Part shown: one piece after another, positions 6,577-12,255 of the stretch
Position numbering within the stretch: position 1 is the stretch's first letter
Layout of the letters: each line of letters begins with the position of its first letter
Source: AM-1111 sp046302135
Lineage (GTDB): Bacteria; Bacteroidota; Bacteroidia; B-17B0; Aurantibacillaceae
DNA: 12,255 nucleotides
Assembly: GCA_046302135.1 (NCBI GenBank)
Contig: JBKCIQ010000043.1
Coordinates: 1-12,255, forward strand
Direction of reading: 5' to 3'
Made by a program: the position numbers and the translations under genes
Notes under the pieces: model-generated
What the model saw: only the letters and a program-made list of their open reading frames with translations
What the model was told of the DNA's origin: nothing
The model's database searches: none

Positions 6577-8016
6577 TTAGGCAGGTTGGGTTTCTTTTTT
6601 ATTTGTATTTACATTTCTGACTTTAACAAGTTGCGCCAACATATCTGCTTCAGCAACCACCTTTCCGTTAACGTAAGTTCTGCCGAGCATGTGACACAAA
6701 CCTCTTCGCACGGGCTCCAGTAAATCTAACCTGAAAATTAATGTATCGCCCGGAACTACTTTTTGTTTGAATTTCACTTCATTCATTTTTAAAAAATAGG
6801 TCTGATAATTTTCAGGGTCAGGATAGAGTTTAAGGCACAGAACACCTCCTGTTTGTGCCATCGCTTCCACAAGTAATACTCCCGGCATTACAGGTTCATC
6901 AGGAAAGTGTCCGGTAAACCAATATTCGTTCATCGTAACATTTTTCATTCCGATGACATAATTTTCATTTATCTCTAAAATTTTATCTACCATCAAAAAG
7001 GGTGGACGGTGAGGTAAAATTTTCATGATGTCCATGGTGTTGTAAACCGGAGGCTTTGATAAATCAACCTTAGGAACGTCTTTATCTATTTTTTCCTTTT
7101 TAATTAATTCCTTTATTTTCTTGGCGAATGCTGTATTACCTGCATGTCCTGGTCTCGCGGCAAGTACATGTATCTTCATCAGTTTACCTACAAGTGCAAG
7201 GTCTCCAACTATATCTAAGAGTTTATGCCTTGCAGGCTCGTTAAAAAATCTAAGCTTGGTGTTGTTGAGTACGCCTCTTCCTTTAACTTCAACATGTTCT
7301 TTTTTGAAAACCTTTTGAAGGTGCTTGATTTTATCATCTGAAATTTCTTTGTCGACCATCACAATTGCATTATCCAAATCACCACCCTTGATCAAATTTC
7401 TTTCCAACAAAGCTTCTAATTCATGCAAAAAAACAAATGTCCTGCATGATGAAATCTCATTTTTAAATTCATTCAGGCTATACATACTCGCGTGTTGCGT
7501 TCCTAGAATCTCGGAATTATAGTCAACCATAACTGTAATTCTGTAAGTATCCTGTGGAACAGCTAGCATTTCAACTTTTTTTACCGGATCTTCATAACTC
7601 AGTATGGATTTCAATTCAAAATATTCTCTTTCTTCGTTTAATTCGGTAACACCGGCTTTTTCAATAGCTTCTATGAACTTTATGGAACTTCCATCCATTA
7701 TAGGCATTTCTGGTCCTGTAACCTGAATCAGACAATTATCTATATCCATTCCGATAAGAGCGGCTAAAACATGCTCTGTAGTATGAATCTTAACTCCATT
7801 TTTTTCAAGTGTTGTTCCTCTCGAAGTATCAGTAACCAGGTCGGCATCTGCTTCTATTATTGGGTTTCCTTCAAGATCCATTCTTTGAAATTTGAACCAA
7901 TGATTAGCAGGAGCTGGTAAAAAAGTTAATGTAACAGGTTTACCGGTGTGCAGTCCGTGTCCCGAAACTGAAATAGCACCTGCAATCGTTTTCTGTTTTT
8001 CTGATATTGATTCCAT
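6577..8016 (-). CDS. lpxC/fabZ: Bifunctional UDP-3-O-acyl-GlcNAc deacetylase / 3-hydroxyacyl-ACP dehydratase (LpxC-FabZ fusion)
   Basis: A 479-residue fusion of two enzymes. LpxC (about 1-310) performs the committed, zinc-dependent deacetylation in lipid A synthesis. Its zinc ligands are His82 (TEH), His264 and Asp268 (RHKLLDIVGD), with Glu81 as candidate general base and His291 (RPGHAGN) matching E. coli His265. FabZ (about 324-470) dehydrates 3-hydroxyacyl-ACP in fatty-acid elongation; it carries LPHRPPFLMVD and the catalytic pair His370 and Glu384, 14 residues apart as in single-domain FabZ. A charged linker (about 298-325) joins the two. This fusion is well known in Bacteroidota and couples two enzymes that compete for 3-hydroxyacyl-ACP-derived material. 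It is the first gene of the four-gene minus-strand unit; no lpxD lies upstream, where a divergent phosphatase gene begins instead. Confidence 0.97.
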   Translation of the reverse strand: MESISEKQKTIAGAISVSGHGLHTGKPVTLTFLPAPANHWFKFQRMDLEGNPIIEADADLVTDTSRGTTLEKNGVKIHTTEHVLAALIGMDIDNCLIQVTGPEMPIMDGSSIKFIEAIEKAGVTELNEEREYFELKSILSYEDPVKKVEMLAVPQDTYRITVMVDYNSEILGTQHASMYSLNEFKNEISSCRTFVFLHELEALLERNLIKGGDLDNAIVMVDKEISDDKIKHLQKVFKKEHVEVKGRGVLNNTKLRFFNEPARHKLLDIVGDLALVGKLMKIHVLAARPGHAGNTAFAKKIKELIKKEKIDKDVPKVDLSKPPVYNTMDIMKILPHRPPFLMVDKILEINENYVIGMKNVTMNEYWFTGHFPDEPVMPGVLLVEAMAQTGGVLCLKLYPDPENYQTYFLKMNEVKFKQKVVPGDTLIFRLDLLEPVRRGLCHMLGRTYVNGKVVAEADMLAQLVKVRNVNTNKKETQPA

Positions 8017-8047
8017 GAATAAAAATGGTTTCTATGTCCTTTATGCT

Positions 8048-8055
8048 CAAAAATA
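8048..8055 (-). promoter_or_regulatory. Candidate -7 promoter element (TATTTTTG) for the lpxC/fabZ-lpxA-ABC-S9 unit
   Basis: TATTTTTG on the minus strand matches TAnnTTTG and ends 31 bases before the lpxC/fabZ ATG, which would give a leader of roughly 25 bases. No TTG/TTTG is found at the normal -33 spacing. Confidence 0.45.
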
Positions 8056-8138
8056 ACTTTTTTATTTAATCGATTTTAGATTTTATAAACTGTTTTTTGA
8101 CTAATTATTAAAGGATTTGTTATTATGCTTATTAATTG

Positions 8139-8163
8139 ATTAATTTTCATCATTAAAATTAAT
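8139..8163 (+). repeat. AT-only 9-bp inverted repeat just before the SpoIIE-type phosphatase start
   Basis: The arms ATTAATTTT (8139-8147) and AAAATTAAT (8155-8163) are perfect, separated by seven bases (CATCATT). The right arm ends 2 bases before the ATG. It may be an operator or an mRNA hairpin covering the ribosome-binding region, but an all-A/T repeat in AT-rich DNA is weak evidence. Confidence 0.35.
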
Positions 8164-8165
8164 TC

Positions 8166-9614
8166 ATGTCTAAAGTAGGTAATGTATTTGTTACTGATGA
8201 AGAGATAGCAAGTGAGTTTCAACGTAGCACAGAAAGGTTTCACGTTATTGCGTGCTGGATAGGAATAGTTTTGAATTTGGTCTGGTTTATAAGTGATTAT
8301 TTTGTTCTGCCAAATTACTGGTTAATTTTTATTGAATGGAGAGCGGCAGTTTCGGCTGTTGCCTTGGTTGTTCTTCTTTTTAGAAAAAAAATTTCCCTTT
8401 CAATATATCATTGTTTGTTTATCCTGGTATTGGGTATTTCAATTCAGAATTCTTACATGTGGAGTGTGATGGATGCAGAACACATGAAACAACATACATT
8501 CGCTTACATTGCTTTGTTCATTGGGGCAGGCATGTTGGTTTTGTGGGAGTTCTATTACTCAGTTATTTTGATGGTGTTAACACTTATTTTTAATTTTCTG
8601 TTTTTCTATCTGAACCAAACAAGCATAAGTTTTGGTGAATTTATGATAGATGGTGCGATGCTTACTTTTTCAGTTGGAGTTTTTTGTATGTTTTTGATTC
8701 GCTCTAGATATAGACTCACTTTAACGGAAATAAAGAACAGGCTTGGACTTGCAAGAAGTAAAGAAATAATCGAAAAAGAGCATGCCGTAGTGATTGAACA
8801 AAAGCTTAAGATTGAAACTCAGAAAAATTTATTGGAAGAGTTCAATAAAGAAGTAACTGATAGCATCAATTATGCGAAGAGAATTCAGTCTGCATTAATA
8901 CCTACTGAGGATGAATTTCTCAAATATTTTAAGGAAAGCTTTGTTTTCTTTAAACCAAAGGATATTGTTAGTGGAGATTTTTATTGGATAAAGGAAGTCG
9001 ATAATAAAATATTTTACGCAACTGCCGACTGTACTGGCCATGGTGTGCCTGGAGGTTTTATGACAATGCTTGGTCTTTCATTTCTCGATGAAATAGTAAA
9101 GGTTCAAGAGATTTATGAGCCTGAACTCATACTTAACAGGTTAAGAGAAAAAATAATTGATACTTTGAAACAAACGGGACAGGTTGGTGAGAACAAGGAC
9201 GGAATGGATATCGTAATTTGTGTATATGACGTTAGTAGTAAAAAATTTAGTTTTTCAGGTGCGAATAATTCACTTTATCAAATAAATCCTGATTCGGATG
9301 ATTTACTTGAATTCAAACCTGACAAACAGCCATGTGGTTTTTACCACGCAGCAAAACCATTTACAAAAGTTGACATTCAGGTTGCAAAAGGCAGCATTTT
9401 CTATTCTTTTACTGATGGATACGCTGATCAGTTTGGAGGGCCTAAAGGAAAAAAATTTAAATACCGCCAGTTGGAAGAAATATTAAACACCAATAAACAT
9501 CTTCCATTCAGTCAACAGAAACAGATTTTAAAAGATTCTATTTATGCGTGGATGACAAATAGATATCCTCAGACAGATGATATGCTTATTGTTGGAGTAA
9601 AAATTGATCAGTAA
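8166..9614 (+). CDS. Six-helix membrane protein with C-terminal SpoIIE/PP2C-type serine phosphatase domain
   Basis: A 482-residue signalling protein, probably an inner-membrane sensor with a cytoplasmic Mg/Mn-dependent Ser/Thr phosphatase. There are six hydrophobic segments at about 26-46, 52-72, 78-97, 111-128, 130-149 and 160-179. A charged coiled-coil stretch follows (about 190-235), then NYAKRIQSALIP (235-246), an element common before Bacteroidota SpoIIE domains. The phosphatase domain (about 260-480) has the metal-binding acidic residues in GDFYW (D271), ADCTGHGVPGG (D288), GMDIVIC (D348), FTDGYADQ (D417) and QTDDM (D471, D472), so it looks active. No GAF, PAS or HAMP domain is evident; the membrane part could be the sensor. 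Typical targets are anti-anti-sigma-like proteins, but no STAS or anti-sigma kinase gene is present here. It diverges from lpxC/fabZ and overlaps the convergent PorE-like gene by 7 bases. Confidence 0.9.
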   Translation: MSKVGNVFVTDEEIASEFQRSTERFHVIACWIGIVLNLVWFISDYFVLPNYWLIFIEWRAAVSAVALVVLLFRKKISLSIYHCLFILVLGISIQNSYMWSVMDAEHMKQHTFAYIALFIGAGMLVLWEFYYSVILMVLTLIFNFLFFYLNQTSISFGEFMIDGAMLTFSVGVFCMFLIRSRYRLTLTEIKNRLGLARSKEIIEKEHAVVIEQKLKIETQKNLLEEFNKEVTDSINYAKRIQSALIPTEDEFLKYFKESFVFFKPKDIVSGDFYWIKEVDNKIFYATADCTGHGVPGGFMTMLGLSFLDEIVKVQEIYEPELILNRLREKIIDTLKQTGQVGENKDGMDIVICVYDVSSKKFSFSGANNSLYQINPDSDDLLEFKPDKQPCGFYHAAKPFTKVDIQVAKGSIFYSFTDGYADQFGGPKGKKFKYRQLEEILNTNKHLPFSQQKQILKDSIYAWMTNRYPQTDDMLIVGVKIDQ

Positions 9615-11929
9615 CTTACTTTTACATACTGATATTTCTCGAAGACTCTCCTTCTTTTAACGGAATCATTTTTATACTTTGGTCCAGAAACAACGCTCGA
9701 AATTTTAAATTTAATTTTTGCCGTGTTAACTCCTTTTTTGTTAAGCTGATATACGATTAAATACTTCATGTTGTCTGCTCTCATTCTTGCGAGTTTGATG
9801 TTTCCACCCGCCAGGCGTGTTGGAACTCTTGAAGCAGAGCTGTTTATTTTTATTTCCAGTTCCGGATTTTCTTTTACTCTTTCAGTCAATTCCTTCATAA
9901 ACCTTGTGTAGTTTGGATTTGCATTCGCGGCAACCCTATTGTATTCGAAATAATGCGTAAATACTCCCTTAATAGAATCCTTAACATTATATGTGTCATT
10001 GTTTTTCACAACAATGTCGTCTTTATCCCCTTGTAAATAGATCGACTCTTTTATCATGGAGTTGGCCTTTACATTGTTGGTGTTAATTTTCTTTTCGCGA
10101 CTCACTGTATTTCCCTTAGAAGCAGTAATTATATATTCGTTGTTTAACGATAGGTTTATTCCGGATACCACACCTTTATCGTTAGCAATATATTCGGTGA
10201 TTTTACCATTTTTGTTTTTTAAAGTAAGTTTTGCGTTCTTAATTGGTTTTTTATCTTTTTTGTTATTGAATACATTTACATACATGTATATTTTTCTACC
10301 GATAATACTATCCGCTATTCCAATGTTCTTCAAAGATATTTCACGGTGAATATTATCATAAGTAAGTTCATCATTGGCAGGAACTTCCTCTCTTAAAAAT
10401 TCTTTATTGTTGTATAAATAAGAGAAAATGTATTTTTTATTTGGATCAAGAATCACTGAAAAATTTCCATTTTCTTGAGGCAAATAAATTCCAATCAACT
10501 TATTCGTTTCCATATCATAAACATTAACAGAAATTCCTGGCGGAAGCGAATCAGTATCAAATTTTCCGGTGAACAGTACCATATGTTTGTCTCTATCCAG
10601 TAGGTTACCAAGTTTCACCATGTAAATGTCTTGCTCACCATAACCTTTTAGGTCCTCGTGTGAAGATGAGTAATATGCTCTTTTTCCGTCTACCGATACC
10701 ATGTAAAAATCATCATCATCAGTTGTATTTATCGGGTAGGGTAAGGTTTCAATTGCTCCGAACTTTCCTGCGCTGTCCAACTTACTTAGGCATACATCAA
10801 ATCCGCCCATGCTGTTGTGGCCAATGGAAGAAAAGAAAAAATCCTCGCCATTAGGATGAATCCAAGGCGATTCTTCATCATATTTTGTATTAATGGATGG
10901 ACCTAGATTTTCAGCCATACCCCAACGATCATTGATTTTTCTACTTCGGTAAATGTCCTTTCCTCCAAAACCACCGGGTTTATTACTTACAAAATATAAT
11001 GTGTTTCCGTCAGGTGAAAAGCATGCGCTTGTTTCCCATTTTTTCGAGTTGATTTCATTACCAAATGCCACAGGTACACTCCAGTCTGTTCCATCCCAAT
11101 TAGAGTATAAAAGGTTGCCATCTCCCTTATCATCACGGTAAATAACCATTGTTTTACCATCGTTAGACAAGGCCACTAATCCGTCATGAAAATTTGAATT
11201 GATGTTTTGAGAAATAGATTTAGAGTTAGTCCAGGTGCTATCTTCTTTCAAATAAGACACAAAAACGTCTTCAAAATACTGATCGTTTATTGTTTTATAG
11301 TTTTCTGCGGCACCGGTTGTTCTGTTTCCTGCATATGTAAAGAGTAACATTTTCTCGTCAGGTGAAAGAAGAGGAGAAAGCTCAAAGCCATCAGAGTTTA
11401 TTGAGTCTCCAAGATTTACGATTTCAACTTTAAATGGCTTCGAACATTTTTCTATGGCTGTGTAGGTCATCTTCTTATGGAAATTTACCAGATCGATTTC
11501 CTCCTTGTATTTTTTTGGGTTAATAAATGAGGTATACTTTTCGTACATTTTTAATGCATCCTCAAACTTGTAACAAAGATGATAGGCTTGCGCAAGGTAA
11601 AAATATGCCATGGTTGGTGCGCTCTTCTCCATGGGATCTTCATCATTATAATTGAGGTCAATATCTTTGATTGACCTTTCAAGATAGTTTATGGCCAAAT
11701 GCTTACTGGTAGGATGTTTTAAATAACAACAACCAATCATGTAATTGAGGTTCGAACCGGTGGAATCAATTTGATAGGCATTCAAGAACTGCTTCAATGC
11801 CTGAACATAGGTTTCCTCCAAATACAAAAGCTTTCCTTCAGACATAAACCAACGATAAGAATTCTTATCCTGGGAATGAAGCAATGATAATGCGAGGGCA
11901 AAAGTACTTATGAGTATTAGTTTTTTCAA
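9608..11929 (-). CDS. PorE-like TPR / PD40 beta-propeller / OmpA-C-like envelope protein
   Basis: A 773-residue exported protein. The signal peptide is at about 1-19 (MKKLILISTFALALSLLHS, then QDK). TPR-like helices span about 24-160 (YVQALKQFLNAYQID; MAYFYLAQAY; FEDALKMYEKY). PD40 blades lie at about 165-440, with LSPDEKMLLFTY, FSPDGNTLYFVSN and VSVDGKRAYYSS. Two beta-sandwich, regulatory-like regions follow (about 450-535 and 545-635). The end (about 655-773) is OmpA-C-like: N710-x-x-L-A-x-x-R717-A keeps the Arg, but the TD motif position reads SSAS (697-700). This domain order matches PorE of the type IX secretion system, yet no lipobox Cys is present. The start is TTG, immediately preceded by an in-frame TGA; the next Met (residue 29) would lose the signal peptide. 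It could be a PorE paralogue rather than PorE itself. Confidence 0.85.
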   Translation of the reverse strand: MKKLILISTFALALSLLHSQDKNSYRWFMSEGKLLYLEETYVQALKQFLNAYQIDSTGSNLNYMIGCCYLKHPTSKHLAINYLERSIKDIDLNYNDEDPMEKSAPTMAYFYLAQAYHLCYKFEDALKMYEKYTSFINPKKYKEEIDLVNFHKKMTYTAIEKCSKPFKVEIVNLGDSINSDGFELSPLLSPDEKMLLFTYAGNRTTGAAENYKTINDQYFEDVFVSYLKEDSTWTNSKSISQNINSNFHDGLVALSNDGKTMVIYRDDKGDGNLLYSNWDGTDWSVPVAFGNEINSKKWETSACFSPDGNTLYFVSNKPGGFGGKDIYRSRKINDRWGMAENLGPSINTKYDEESPWIHPNGEDFFFSSIGHNSMGGFDVCLSKLDSAGKFGAIETLPYPINTTDDDDFYMVSVDGKRAYYSSSHEDLKGYGEQDIYMVKLGNLLDRDKHMVLFTGKFDTDSLPPGISVNVYDMETNKLIGIYLPQENGNFSVILDPNKKYIFSYLYNNKEFLREEVPANDELTYDNIHREISLKNIGIADSIIGRKIYMYVNVFNNKKDKKPIKNAKLTLKNKNGKITEYIANDKGVVSGINLSLNNEYIITASKGNTVSREKKINTNNVKANSMIKESIYLQGDKDDIVVKNNDTYNVKDSIKGVFTHYFEYNRVAANANPNYTRFMKELTERVKENPELEIKINSSASRVPTRLAGGNIKLARMRADNMKYLIVYQLNKKGVNTAKIKFKISSVVSGPKYKNDSVKRRRVFEKYQYVKVSY

Positions 11930-11937
11930 TCAAATCT

Positions 11938-11952
11938 TAAGTATTATACTTA
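11938..11952. repeat. 7-bp palindrome upstream of the TTG start of the PorE-like gene
   Basis: TAAGTAT-T-ATACTTA is a perfect inverted repeat with a single central base. It lies 8 bases upstream of the TTG start codon, where a ribosome would bind, so it could be an operator or a short mRNA structure. The symmetry is visible; the function is inference. Confidence 0.35.
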
Positions 11953-12022
11953 TTTGAATAATTTTTATTTAAAGGTTTAGGTCTTGAGAACTATTAAACA
12001 TAAAATTAAGCTCGATAAGTTA

Positions 12023-12030
12023 CAAAAATA
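12023..12030 (-). promoter_or_regulatory. Candidate -7 promoter element (TATTTTTG) for the PorE-like gene
   Basis: TATTTTTG on the minus strand matches TAnnTTTG and lies 93 bases upstream of the TTG start, implying a leader of nearly 90 bases that would contain the palindrome. No -33 TTTG is seen at normal spacing, although TTTG occurs only 6 bases upstream. Confidence 0.4.
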
Positions 12031-12116
12031 GAAGAACAAATTAGTTGGTTTTTTCGGTTAACTCACTTTTGTAAACACCTCTGTGTTAATTCAAAATAAC
12101 TCAAAAAATTTAAAAT

Positions 12117-12255
12117 CTAAGTTCAAGTTATAAGTGCAATTTTTTCCTGTAGTACTTGGTTAGGTGTTAAGTAATTAAATTTTCTTACTGGCCTGTTGTT
12201 TATTTTTTCTTCAATTTGTTTAACCATGTTTTCCGTTACAAAATTAAGATTTGTT
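12117..12255 (-). mobile_element. Probable end of an IS30-family insertion sequence
   Basis: The transposase remnant implies an insertion sequence whose 3' end lies between its stop codon and the PorE-like gene's promoter region. In several Bacteroidota IS30 elements the terminal repeat overlaps the transposase stop. The segment TTGCACTTATAACTTGAAC (minus strand, 12121-12139) is a candidate terminal repeat, but the other end is not in view, so the boundary is a guess. Confidence 0.4.
12123..12255 (-). CDS. IS30-like transposase, C-terminal end (partial)
   Basis: The last 43 codons of a gene entering from the right edge, ending in TGA. The peptide includes VKQIEEKINNRPVRKFNYLT followed by PNQVLQEKIALIT. 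The pattern (I/L)NNRPxRKxxxYxTPxxV is the hallmark of the C-terminus of IS30-family transposases (usually LNNRPRK-LGYKTPxEVF), where it forms the end of the DDE catalytic domain. The rest of the gene lies outside the window, so whether it is intact cannot be judged. Its last codons are followed at once by AT-rich, non-coding DNA that may include the element's end. Confidence 0.78.
   Translation of the reverse strand, partial: TNLNFVTENMVKQIEEKINNRPVRKFNYLTPNQVLQEKIALIT

Noticed and set aside
8096..8128. TTTG at 8096-8099 with TATTATGC at 8121-8128 as a promoter for the phosphatase
   Set aside because: The spacing is right, but the second half matches TAnnTTTG poorly, so it is not listed as a feature.

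Overview
The window looks like chromosomal DNA of a low-GC member of the Bacteroidota. The main reasons are a TonB-dependent receptor with an N-terminal carboxypeptidase-regulatory-like domain next to a DUF4249-type lipoprotein, the LpxC-FabZ fusion typical of this phylum, a PorE-like TPR/PD40/OmpA-like protein, few recognisable Shine-Dalgarno sequences, and TATTTTTG octamers that match the phylum's -7 promoter consensus (TAnnTTTG). No closer taxonomic placement is possible from the sequence alone.

Layout, left to right. Positions 1-2734 (minus strand) hold an outer-membrane uptake pair: a TonB-dependent receptor followed 2 bases later by the start of a DUF4249-type lipoprotein that runs off the left edge. 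The receptor has a GTG start, overlapped by a 17-codon upstream reading frame and a small hairpin. A plus-strand tRNA-Pro(GGG) and its intrinsic terminator lie at 2848-2969, followed by about 256 bases with no convincing gene. Positions 3226-8016 (minus strand) carry a tightly packed four-gene unit, transcribed lpxC/fabZ, lpxA, a small ABC ATPase, then a secreted S9 serine peptidase, with gaps of only 2, 6 and 4 bases. Divergent from it is a plus-strand six-helix membrane protein with a C-terminal SpoIIE/PP2C-type phosphatase domain (8166-9614). It converges, with a 7-base overlap, on a minus-strand PorE-like protein with a TTG start (9608-11929). The right edge holds the C-terminal end of an IS30-like transposase.

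How the genes may work together. Most of the window concerns the cell envelope: lipid A biosynthesis (LpxC, LpxA) coupled to fatty-acid elongation (FabZ), outer-membrane uptake (TonB receptor and lipoprotein), exported peptide hydrolysis (S9 peptidase), and a periplasmic or outer-membrane-associated scaffold (PorE-like). The phosphatase is probably a signalling output whose partners are not in view.

I see no clearly new multi-gene system. The points most worth a second look are the ABC ATPase with non-canonical Q- and H-loops in the lipid A operon, the PorE-like protein that lacks both a lipidation cysteine and the peptidoglycan-binding aspartate, and the unusual translation starts (GTG with leader frame and hairpin; TTG directly after a stop codon and near a palindrome) of two envelope genes.
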